DNA of 16,067 bases from an uncultured Porphyromonadaceae bacterium. GTDB lineage: Bacteria; Bacteroidota; Bacteroidia; Bacteroidales; Muribaculaceae. The first letter of the stretch is position 1. Every line of letters starts with the position of its first letter. This document shows positions 7,411-14,019 of the stretch, one piece after another. Under the pieces are notes generated by a model. It was not told the origin of the DNA. It ran no database searches and worked only from the letters and a program-made list of their open reading frames with translations. The position numbers and the translations under genes were made by a program. Location: contig CAMWQY010000020.1 of the NCBI GenBank assembly GCA_947176355.1, positions 1 to 16,067 on the forward strand. The letters run 5' to 3'.

Positions 7411-10125
7411 ATGAATAAGAGAATTTTTAAATTTATCGGAATGGGAGCGTTGTTGCTGGGAGCTTCTTCGGCTACAGCTCAAGACGCTCTCTTGGCGTTC
7501 CCCGGTGCAGAGGGGTTCGGACGTTTCGCTACGGGTGGACGTGGCGGAGAGATCTACCATGTGACTAATCTTAACGATAGCGGCACAGGGTCGCTACGCG
7601 ATGCTGTGTCAAAGCCAAACCGCATCGTCGTCTTTGACGTTTCGGGTGTAATCAATCTTAAAAGTCGCCTGGTCTTCAAGAACAATCTTACTATCCTTGG
7701 CCAGACTGCCCCCGGAGAGGGAATCCAAGTGTATGGCAATGGGGTCTCTTTCTCAAACGCCAACAATATTATCGTGCGCTATCTTCGCGTCCGCATGGGA
7801 GTCAACGGAGACAGCGGCAAGGATGCTGCAGGAGTTGCTTCCGGCCATGACATGATTTTCGACCACATGTCGGTGCTATGGGGGCGTGACGAGAATTTCT
7901 CGATCAGCAGCAACGACAAGGGCAGCGGCCCCGCCAATGTCACAATCCAGAATTCTATCATCGGGCAAGGTCTGCAGCCACACTCCTGTGGTGGCCTGAT
8001 TCAGACTGACAATGGTGTGACTCTTTTCCGCAATCTTTATATAGAGAATGCTACACGCAATCCCAAAGTGAAGGGATTAAACCAGTTTGTCAATAATGTT
8101 TCCTACAACTGGGGTAAGGAGGCTGCCTACAATATGGGTGGCGACAGTGCCGGCGACTCATGGGCTGAGATTTCCGGCAATTATTGGATCACCGGTCCAT
8201 GGCTAAAAGCAGCCTATCCACTCGTAGGGGGAAACAACAACTTCAAGTATTTTGCTGAAGGCAACTGGTACGACTCTAACATTGACGGAGTGCTTGACGG
8301 ACACGAAATGTCTGATGCAGAGTATGCAAAGTCCGGAGGGGCACGCGTGAATGCCACATCCGATCTCGTAGGTAGAGGAGCACCAAAGAGCATGCCGGAA
8401 ATTAAGGGAAGGATGACAGCTCCTGAGGCCCTTGAATATGTTCTGGCTTATGGCGGAGCTTCTCTCCCTGTGCGAGATGAAGTGGATCAATATCTGATCG
8501 ACGAAGTTTCTTCATTTGGTTCTCTTGGATCCACAGGTGGCATAGCTACTGAGAAGGTGCTTCCACATAAAGGTACAGGGAAACTCTTTGGTGGCTACAA
8601 GCCCCTTGATTCAGATGGCGACGGAATACCCGATGAATGGGAGATCGCAAATGGCCTTGACCCCAAAAATGCAAAGGATGCTGCGGTGATCGCAAGCAAT
8701 GGATATGCGAATATTGAAAACTATGTATTCACCATTGATTCCGCCTATCCGTACCTTAAGAATCCTACTGATCTGAAAGCAGTGAAAAATGAGAAAAACG
8801 CAATTACTCTTGAGTGGACTGATAATTCTACTGAAGCTACAGGGTTTGTCGTAGAAGTGTCTGAGAATGGAGCTTCTTATACCGAAGCCGGTCGCACCGG
8901 AAAGGATGAGACTTCTTTCAGAGTGAATGGCCTTGACGAAAATAAACTCTATTATTTCCATGTTTATGCTATAGGCAATGATGGGATGAGATCTGTTGAT
9001 TCTCCGGCTCTTCAGACTATGACTTCCGAGCCTTTCACACCGGAACAGTCTGTATTGATAGCTCCCAAGGAAGGCAGCGCAGAGAAGGTGCTCGACGTGG
9101 TGCTGAAATGGAAGAATACTACAAAGGAATATTTCGGAACTCTCTCTTATAATGTCTATTTAGGCACTTCCGAAGATGCTCTTGAGGAAATTGCCACCGG
9201 TTTGACTGAAACTTCATTAAATCCCGGTGAACTTGAAGCAAACGTAACTTATTATTGGCGTGTAGACGCTGTCAACAATACCGGCGTGACCGAAGGCAAA
9301 ATTTGGAACTTTAAGACCGTAAAAGGCGGGACTCTCTTCTACACTGATTTCCATACTACTCCCGCCTCTTTCGGAGAGTCTGAATGGGGCACAATCATAG
9401 CCGGTAATCAGGCTGATATCATGAAGGGTGTAAAGAGCGAGGTAGAATTTGACAATATGCGTCTCGGCACTGACGGCGGACGCCTCGTGGCATTCGGAAA
9501 TCTTTCTCCATATCCTGTATATTCTTCGGATGACAACGGCGCATCCAAGAATGCTGTGGGCTTTATCGGAAAGCAAGGGAAAGTAGGCAACTGCTATATT
9601 CAGATCGACGAAATTCCGGGTCCTTGGAAGATAACTCTCTATTGTGGCAATTCCGACAAGAGTGCCCAATCCGTGAAGCTCAGCACCGGAAATGACATGA
9701 ATGGCGACGGAGTCATCGACGCAAATGATGACATTGCAACTTTCAAGTTCAAATCTTCAGAAAAGAAGACTTATAAATTCACACATATTTATGAAGGCTC
9801 GGAGGTTTGCAGTATACGGATTGGCAGAGCTTCACTCAACGACAAGGGTATCAACTTCCATGACATTTTGATAGAGCAGTATGTGACCTCAAATCCTGAT
9901 GCAGTAGCTGAAATCAACGGAATGTTGACTCCTGAAGTTGAAATCAACGGAGATGTCGTGACTATCAATGGTCTTGATGGGAATAGCGGAGTAGCAGTCT
10001 ATGACCTGTCAGGCAGAATCATACATACTGAGGCTCCCGTATCCGGCAGCGTAGGATTCACATTGCCAAAGGGTGTATATATAATTTCAGTAAAGGGAAT
10101 GACTCCTGTAAAAGTCTCAATTTAA
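7411..10125 (+). CDS. Secreted multidomain pectate lyase (PL1-like) with C-terminal sorting-type domain
   Basis: Secreted polysaccharide lyase (904 aa) that should cleave polygalacturonate by beta-elimination. After a signal peptide (about residues 1-23, ending SATAQ) comes the PL1 parallel beta-helix start FPGAEGFGR, then GGRGGEIYHVTNLNDSG and the core to about residue 390. Likely active-site residues are the calcium-binding acids in FDHMSV and GRDENF (D151, D160, E161) and the catalytic Arg in TRNPKVKG (R216). Next are a calcium-loop motif DSDGDGIPDEWE (about 400), a fibronectin type III domain (about 449-537), a second fn3-like domain (551-636), a beta-rich module with DMNGDGVIDANDD (about 762), and a C-terminal domain from about 845 (AVYDLSGRI, then LPKGVYIISV) resembling type IX secretion type A sorting domains. 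ATG 7411 is chosen because the nine residues before it come from a repeat and would spoil the signal peptide. Substrate could also be another pectin form. Confidence 0.9.
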   Translation: MNKRIFKFIGMGALLLGASSATAQDALLAFPGAEGFGRFATGGRGGEIYHVTNLNDSGTGSLRDAVSKPNRIVVFDVSGVINLKSRLVFKNNLTILGQTAPGEGIQVYGNGVSFSNANNIIVRYLRVRMGVNGDSGKDAAGVASGHDMIFDHMSVLWGRDENFSISSNDKGSGPANVTIQNSIIGQGLQPHSCGGLIQTDNGVTLFRNLYIENATRNPKVKGLNQFVNNVSYNWGKEAAYNMGGDSAGDSWAEISGNYWITGPWLKAAYPLVGGNNNFKYFAEGNWYDSNIDGVLDGHEMSDAEYAKSGGARVNATSDLVGRGAPKSMPEIKGRMTAPEALEYVLAYGGASLPVRDEVDQYLIDEVSSFGSLGSTGGIATEKVLPHKGTGKLFGGYKPLDSDGDGIPDEWEIANGLDPKNAKDAAVIASNGYANIENYVFTIDSAYPYLKNPTDLKAVKNEKNAITLEWTDNSTEATGFVVEVSENGASYTEAGRTGKDETSFRVNGLDENKLYYFHVYAIGNDGMRSVDSPALQTMTSEPFTPEQSVLIAPKEGSAEKVLDVVLKWKNTTKEYFGTLSYNVYLGTSEDALEEIATGLTETSLNPGELEANVTYYWRVDAVNNTGVTEGKIWNFKTVKGGTLFYTDFHTTPASFGESEWGTIIAGNQADIMKGVKSEVEFDNMRLGTDGGRLVAFGNLSPYPVYSSDDNGASKNAVGFIGKQGKVGNCYIQIDEIPGPWKITLYCGNSDKSAQSVKLSTGNDMNGDGVIDANDDIATFKFKSSEKKTYKFTHIYEGSEVCSIRIGRASLNDKGINFHDILIEQYVTSNPDAVAEINGMLTPEVEINGDVVTINGLDGNSGVAVYDLSGRIIHTEAPVSGSVGFTLPKGVYIISVKGMTPVKVSI

Positions 10126-10135
10126 AGTTCTTTTA

Positions 10136-11038
10136 ATGGCGAAAGATAAAGTTGCTATTTATATTTGGATAATTGACACCATCCTGAAGCATGGTAAGCT
10201 ATCTAAGAAGGATCTCAATGAACTCTGGAAGAAAAAAGTAGAGTTTTCCGGAGGGCTTCCAATGGCAGACCGGACTTTCTATAAGTATCGGAGAGCTATT
10301 GAAGACACCTTCTGTGTGGAGATACTATGCACTTCCGACGGATATTACTGGATAGATTCCCAAGATTCTATCTATGTAAAGCAGTTTACCGAATGGACAC
10401 TCAACAACTCTGTAGCCACTAATGTAATTCATGAATTAGGCACATCTTCCGGACGTGTGCAGATAGAAGATATTCCATCTGCAAGGGAGTTTCTCCCTAT
10501 TGTTGCCACTGCTATGAACAATAGTCGCAAGATAGTCTTCACTTACGCAGGATTTGCGCGTTCACGTCCGGAAGTAGGAATACTTTTCTCCCCCTACTTC
10601 CTGAAGCTATACAAACAGAGATGGTATATGTTTGGGAAGAAGAGTGGAAGTGGACTGCGCACGTATGCACTCGATCGTGTGACGGAGATGGAGGTGACTG
10701 ACAATGAGTTTGTCATGCCCTCCGGAATAAAGATGGAAGATTACTTCGGCTCAATTGTAGGAGTCACTTCTTCTCGTGCCGGAGTAAGGGAAGTTTATAT
10801 TCAGACTACTGCTACGCGTGCGAAGTATCTGCGGGCTCTTCCTCTACATCATTCACAGAAAGAGGAGGTACACGACTTCTATTCCATATTCCGATATGAG
10901 CTTAAGCTCAATTATGAGCTTGTCAGCGAATTGATGGCAATGGGTCCGGATGTAATAGTCATACAGCCGAAAGAATTGCAAATCATGCTTTTAGAAAGGC
11001 TACGCGAGACCTTGAACAATTATCACCAGATCATGTAA
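10136..11038 (+). CDS. WYL-domain transcriptional regulator
   Basis: Probable DNA-binding regulator (300 aa). The N-terminal 75 residues look like a winged-helix region (ADRTFYKYRRAIEDTFCVEI reads as its recognition part). A WYL domain follows at about 120-190, with RKIVFTYAGF and the signature QRWYMFGKK (W163, Y164; Met replaces the final Leu of the name motif). The C-terminal part (about 215-300) matches the WCX extension of this family. WYL domains are thought to bind nucleic acid or small nucleotide ligands and to control diverse loci. The start is only 10 nt after the pectate lyase stop, so the two genes are very likely co-transcribed, and a strong terminator follows. That makes it a candidate regulator of this unit. 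WYL proteins also regulate defence systems, but no defence gene is visible here. Confidence 0.87.
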   Translation: MAKDKVAIYIWIIDTILKHGKLSKKDLNELWKKKVEFSGGLPMADRTFYKYRRAIEDTFCVEILCTSDGYYWIDSQDSIYVKQFTEWTLNNSVATNVIHELGTSSGRVQIEDIPSAREFLPIVATAMNNSRKIVFTYAGFARSRPEVGILFSPYFLKLYKQRWYMFGKKSGSGLRTYALDRVTEMEVTDNEFVMPSGIKMEDYFGSIVGVTSSRAGVREVYIQTTATRAKYLRALPLHHSQKEEVHDFYSIFRYELKLNYELVSELMAMGPDVIVIQPKELQIMLLERLRETLNNYHQIM

Positions 11039-11050
11039 AGCCAAAAATAA

Positions 11051-11083
11051 AAAATCCGGCCGAAATTCGGTCGGATTTTTTAT
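11051..11083. terminator. Bidirectional intrinsic terminator between WYL gene and gltD
   Basis: The arms 11052-11064 (AAATCCGGCCGAA) and 11066-11078 (TTCGGTCGGATTT) pair with one G-U in the plus-strand RNA. They are flanked by an A-tract on the left and a T-tract on the right, so the hairpin is followed by U residues in both directions. It lies between two convergent genes and would end both transcripts. Confidence 0.92.
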
Positions 11084-11097
11084 TTAAATATTTGTCA

Positions 11098-12408
11098 TTA
11101 GCCGATAGCCTCGATCAGCTTGATTGCGTCGACATATTTTGCGATGCTTTCCGCTACTCTCTTGGCGTCTTGCATAGCATGCACCACAGTGGCAGGACGG
11201 TTGGTCACATCGCCGCCGGCGAAGACTCCCTTACGTGTAGTCATTCCATAGGGGGTATCGCGTGTCAGCACATAGCCACGATCATCTACTTCTATGCCCT
11301 CTGTTGAGTCAACAATACGCGATGCCGGTGCAGATCCTACTGCCATTATCACGCGGTCGACCGGCATCACCTTTTCTTCACCATCTTGATTGATGACTAT
11401 CGACTCCAGGCGAAGCCCTTCAGCACCGTTGACTTTTGTGACGTTGGTGTTCCACATAAATTTCACACCTTCTTCCACAGCTTCGTCATATTCTGCACGG
11501 AGTGCCGACATGTGATTTATGTCACGATGATAGATGACGGTCACCTCTGATGCACCCATACGGAGTGCCGAACGGGCTGCATCCATAGCTGTGTTGCCGC
11601 ATCCTATGACTGCTATTTTATCTCCCTCGCCGATGACTACTTCTTCTCGCTTGATAAAGCCCTGGTTGTAGAGGCTCACGCGACGGAGAAACCATACAGC
11701 CTGTCTGACTCCGGGATGTCCGCCTCCTTCAATCTGCAAGGTCTTCGGGCGGCTTGTACCGGTTCCCATAAATATTGCGTCGAAACCTTCTTCGAAAAGC
11801 CGATCGATTGTATAGTTCTGGCCTATCGTAGTGCGAAGATGGATTTTTACTCCTAAATTCTCGATTTTCTTGATTTCGCGCTTCACTACTTCTTTAGGCA
11901 AACGGTATTCCGGAATACCGAATGTCAAGACTCCGCCGGGTTCGATACCCATTTCGAATATCTCTACATGGAATCCTTGCCGAGACAAGTCGCCGGCAAT
12001 GGTGAGTCCTGCAGGTCCCGAACCGATGACTGCGATGCGTCCACGTGTCTTTTCGGGGATATTCTCATGGCTCCATCCTGCCTCACTGTCGAAGTCGGCT
12101 ACAAAGCGTTCGAGCTTTCCAATGTGGATTGCCTCCCCTTTCTTAGCGAGCACGCAGTTGCCTTCGCATTGGCGTTCGTGGGCGCATACGCGTCCGCACA
12201 CTGCCGGGAGATTGCTGCGCTTATGGATGATTTCGATAGCATTGCCAAAGTTGCCGTGCGCAAGCTCTCCAATCCAGTCGGGAATTTCATTACTGATAGG
12301 ACAACCCTTTTTGCAGCCGGGCACTTTACAGTGTAGGCAGCGTTGGGCTTCTTTGATGGCTTCTGGAAGAGTATAACTTTCGGCTACTTCTTTAAATTCT
12401 TCGTTCAT
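11098..12408 (-). CDS. gltD: GltD-type NADPH oxidoreductase (glutamate synthase small-subunit family)
   Basis: Flavin and iron-sulfur oxidoreductase (436 aa) of the glutamate synthase beta-subunit family, which passes electrons from NADPH through FAD to a partner. The N-terminal part carries two cysteine clusters for 4Fe-4S centres: C24, C27, C32, C36 (CLHCKVPGCKKGC) and C71, C75, C81, C85 (CGRVCAHERQCEGNC). The FAD dinucleotide motif is IAVIGSGPAG (about 125-134) and the NAD(P)H motif is IAVIGCGNTAMDA (about 265-277). GGDVTNRPATVVHAM near the C-terminus is the usual second FAD contact. ATG 12408 is preferred over an in-frame ATG at 12447, which lies inside a hairpin. No large subunit (GltB) is adjacent, so the partner may be elsewhere, or the protein may be a related NfnB/PreT-like enzyme. 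It is 54 nt downstream of the dehydrogenase gene on the same strand and probably shares its promoter. Confidence 0.82.
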   Translation of the reverse strand: MNEEFKEVAESYTLPEAIKEAQRCLHCKVPGCKKGCPISNEIPDWIGELAHGNFGNAIEIIHKRSNLPAVCGRVCAHERQCEGNCVLAKKGEAIHIGKLERFVADFDSEAGWSHENIPEKTRGRIAVIGSGPAGLTIAGDLSRQGFHVEIFEMGIEPGGVLTFGIPEYRLPKEVVKREIKKIENLGVKIHLRTTIGQNYTIDRLFEEGFDAIFMGTGTSRPKTLQIEGGGHPGVRQAVWFLRRVSLYNQGFIKREEVVIGEGDKIAVIGCGNTAMDAARSALRMGASEVTVIYHRDINHMSALRAEYDEAVEEGVKFMWNTNVTKVNGAEGLRLESIVINQDGEEKVMPVDRVIMAVGSAPASRIVDSTEGIEVDDRGYVLTRDTPYGMTTRKGVFAGGDVTNRPATVVHAMQDAKRVAESIAKYVDAIKLIEAIG

Positions 12409-12425
12409 GTCAGGTTTTGACTTAT

Positions 12426-12452
12426 TAGGGACGCACGATGTGTGCATCCCTA
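12426..12452 (-). repeat. REP-like hairpin between dehydrogenase gene and gltD
   Basis: The arms TAGGGACGCAC (12426-12436) and GTGCATCCCTA (12442-12452) enclose a 5-nt loop. In the minus-strand transcript the one imperfect pair becomes a G-U wobble, giving a continuous 11-bp stem. No U-tract follows, so it is not a standard terminator. From memory, GGGACGCAC-type palindromes recur between genes in Bacteroidales, which suggests a REP-like repeat; the repetition cannot be tested within this window. Confidence 0.7.
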
Positions 12453-12462
12453 TAAGATTAAG

Positions 12463-13254
12463 TTAAGGTTGTTTGCCGATGTAAGCGAGGATACCGCCGT
12501 CTACGTAAAGGACATGGCCGTTTACGAAGTCGGAAGCATCCGATGCCAAGAATACTGCAGGACCCATAAGGTCTTCCGGAGTTCCCCAACGTGCTGCCGG
12601 AGTCTTGGCGATGATGAACTGGTCGAAAGGATGACGGCTTCCGTCCGGCTGTATTTCGCGAAGAGGAGCTGTCTGAGGAGTTGCTATATAGCCCGGGCCG
12701 ATGGCATTACACTGGATGTTGTATTCGCCATATTCTGAGCAGATGTTGCGGGTGAGCATCTTCAGACCACCCTTTGCAGCCGCATACGCGCTGACTGTCT
12801 CGCGGCCGAGTTCGCTCATCATTGAGCAGATATTTATGATCTTGCCATGTCCTTTCTTGATCATACCGGGAAGCACAGCCTTGGCGCAGATGAACGGACC
12901 TACGAGGTCGATATCGACAACCTGACGGAAATCCTTAGCTTCCATTTCAATCATAGGGATACGCTTGATGATGCCTGCGTTGTTGACAAGGATGTCGATT
13001 GTGCCAATAGTCTTTTCGATGTCAGCCACCATAGCCTGAACTTCTTCTTCATTTGTGACATCGCAGAGATATCCTTTTGCATCAATACCTTCTACCTTAT
13101 AGTTGGCATAACCCATATCCACACCTTGCTGGGTATTGCTGTTGAATACGATGCGGGCGCCAGCCCCATGCAAAGCTTTAGCAATTGCGAAACCGATGCC
13201 ATATACGCCACCGGTGACGAGGGCTACTTTGCCCTCAAGTGAGAAATTAACCAT
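12463..13254 (-). CDS. Short-chain dehydrogenase, gluconate 5-dehydrogenase / KduD type
   Basis: Classical NAD(P)-dependent short-chain dehydrogenase (263 aa). The Rossmann motif is TGGVYGIG (14-21), the structural motif is NNAG (91-94), and the catalytic residues are S144, Y157 and K161 (SAYAAAKGG). The C-terminal end, VDGGILAYIGKQP, and the block GPGYIATPQTAPLRE are typical of Bacteroidales proteins annotated as gluconate 5-dehydrogenase or 2-dehydro-3-deoxy-D-gluconate 5-dehydrogenase. The likely reaction is interconversion of a keto-sugar acid and its reduced form. KduD acts on the product of unsaturated uronate breakdown, which would suit the pectate lyase encoded nearby, but kduI and other pathway genes are absent from the window. 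The sequence alone does not separate IdnO-like from KduD-like activity. It is the first gene of a likely two-gene unit with the GltD-type gene, served by a promoter box at 13308-13315. Confidence 0.87.
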   Translation of the reverse strand: MVNFSLEGKVALVTGGVYGIGFAIAKALHGAGARIVFNSNTQQGVDMGYANYKVEGIDAKGYLCDVTNEEEVQAMVADIEKTIGTIDILVNNAGIIKRIPMIEMEAKDFRQVVDIDLVGPFICAKAVLPGMIKKGHGKIINICSMMSELGRETVSAYAAAKGGLKMLTRNICSEYGEYNIQCNAIGPGYIATPQTAPLREIQPDGSRHPFDQFIIAKTPAARWGTPEDLMGPAVFLASDASDFVNGHVLYVDGGILAYIGKQP

Positions 13255-13307
13255 TGTCTTAAATATTTAGGTTTAGTTCTAAAAGCCCCAATTCATCTCC
13301 CGATATG

Positions 13308-13315
13308 CAAAGTTA
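13308..13315 (-). promoter_or_regulatory. Predicted -7 box (TAACTTTG) for the dehydrogenase-gltD unit
   Basis: On the minus strand this reads TAACTTTG, an exact TAnnTTTG match, about 53 nt before the start codon at 13254. No good -33 TTTG is seen at the usual distance. The box is mirrored by an identical one on the plus strand at 13370-13377. Confidence 0.55.
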
Positions 13316-13369
13316 ATAATTTTTTTGATAAATTGGTAATGAAATGTAAAAAATGTGGGATTTTTTGAT

Positions 13370-13377
13370 TAACTTTG
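13370..13377 (+). promoter_or_regulatory. Predicted -7 box (TAACTTTG) for the NfeD-SPFH unit
   Basis: TAACTTTG is an exact TAnnTTTG match on the plus strand and would start a transcript near 13383, leaving a leader of roughly 125 nt before the ATG at 13509. No clear -33 element is seen. With 13308-13317 it forms a perfect 10-nt inverted repeat (CAAAGTTAAT and ATTAACTTTG), so the divergent promoters are mirror images. Confidence 0.5.
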
Positions 13378-13434
13378 TATACTGGAAATATAAAATAATA
13401 TTTAGTCAAATTAAACGCATAATCTCATCAATGT

Positions 13435-13464
13435 ATTATTGTCTGGTTTTCACAGACTAATAAT
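13435..13464 (+). promoter_or_regulatory. Hairpin in the predicted leader of the NfeD-SPFH unit
   Basis: ATTATTGTCTG (13435-13445) pairs with CAGACTAATAAT (13453-13464) with one bulged A and a 7-nt loop GTTTTCA. It lies in the presumed 5' untranslated leader and abuts the second heptad array. It could affect leader stability or attenuation, but I recognise no known riboswitch class. Confidence 0.45.
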
Positions 13465-13493
13465 TATGCATTATGAATTATGAATTATGCATT
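13462..13493 (+). repeat. Second heptad array (AATTATG/CATTATG)
   Basis: Units in order are AATTATG, CATTATG, AATTATG, AATTATG and a partial CATT. These are the same units as at 7352-7393, in a different order. The array supplies an in-frame upstream ATG at 13473 for the NfeD frame, which would add residues that look like translated repeat rather than protein. Confidence 0.85.
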
Positions 13494-13508
13494 CTTATTT
13501 ATACAAAT

Positions 13509-13943
13509 ATGGGACTTTGGAGCTTTTGGTTGATATTGGGGGTAGGATTTTTGATTGTTGAGTTGCTGACAATGTCTACCACTTGCCTATATGTAGGCAC
13601 CGGTGCTCTTGCCGCAATGGTAGCCGCACTGCTTGGTGGAGAGTGGCTTGTCACTATAGTGACTTTCGTTGTATTTACAGGATTACTCTATGTATCTACA
13701 TATCGGTGGAGGCATCGCCTTGTGAAGGCTTTGAATAAAGGAGCAGAGCATGGGGCTACAGGAATGGATGCACTCATAGGCAGGACCGGAATAGTATTTG
13801 AAGCTCCAGATTGCCTTAGGATGCGGATAGATGGCGACGTGTGGCAGGTAAGATCATCGAAGCGGGATATGCCCATCTTACCCGGTGAGGAAGTCCGCGT
13901 AGTAGGATATGAGTCGATAATCCTCGCAGTCGAAGCCGTATAA
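13509..13943 (+). CDS. NfeD-family membrane protein (short form)
   Basis: Short NfeD-type protein (144 aa) with about three hydrophobic segments in its first 65 residues (WSFWLILGVGFLIVELL, then LYVGTGALAAMVAALLGG and LVTIVTFVVFTGLLYV). A soluble C-terminal OB-like domain follows from about residue 80, with the usual pattern ALIGRTGIV, then VWQVRSS and a final VRVVGYESIILAVE. Such proteins partner SPFH/stomatin proteins in membrane microdomains, and an SPFH gene follows 76 nt downstream on the same strand, which supports the call. This short form lacks the protease domain of long NfeD proteins. ATG 13509 is chosen over 13473 because the extra 12 residues come from the heptad repeat and because MGLWSFW gives a natural membrane-protein start. 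Confidence 0.83.
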   Translation: MGLWSFWLILGVGFLIVELLTMSTTCLYVGTGALAAMVAALLGGEWLVTIVTFVVFTGLLYVSTYRWRHRLVKALNKGAEHGATGMDALIGRTGIVFEAPDCLRMRIDGDVWQVRSSKRDMPILPGEEVRVVGYESIILAVEAV

Positions 13944-14019
13944 ATTCCATCTCAACCCATGATAAACCAAGCTAAACCATAACAACCCATAAAATAACCA
14001 ACAAAAATAAAATAAAACT
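13944..14019 (+). other. AC-rich spacer between NfeD and SPFH genes
   Basis: G-poor and rich in A and C. CAACCCAT occurs at 13953-13960 and 13983-13990, and TAAACCA at 13963 and 13973. There is no terminator and no TAnnTTTG box, so read-through from the NfeD gene is expected. Similar words (TTAAACCA, CTCAACCC) recur after the SPFH gene at 15060-15092. Confidence 0.5.

Noticed and set aside
9217..9669. 150-codon open frame antisense to the pectate lyase
   Set aside because: It lies fully within a well-supported gene, has no recognisable family and is explained by codon bias of the sense gene.
10136..11038. WYL protein as the marker of a defence island
   Set aside because: No nuclease, toxin, restriction, CRISPR or retron gene lies nearby. 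Its close neighbours are a lyase and housekeeping genes.
12409..12447. Alternative gltD start at 12447
   Set aside because: The ATG is within a palindromic hairpin, and the 13 added residues lack similarity to known GltD starts. It remains possible.
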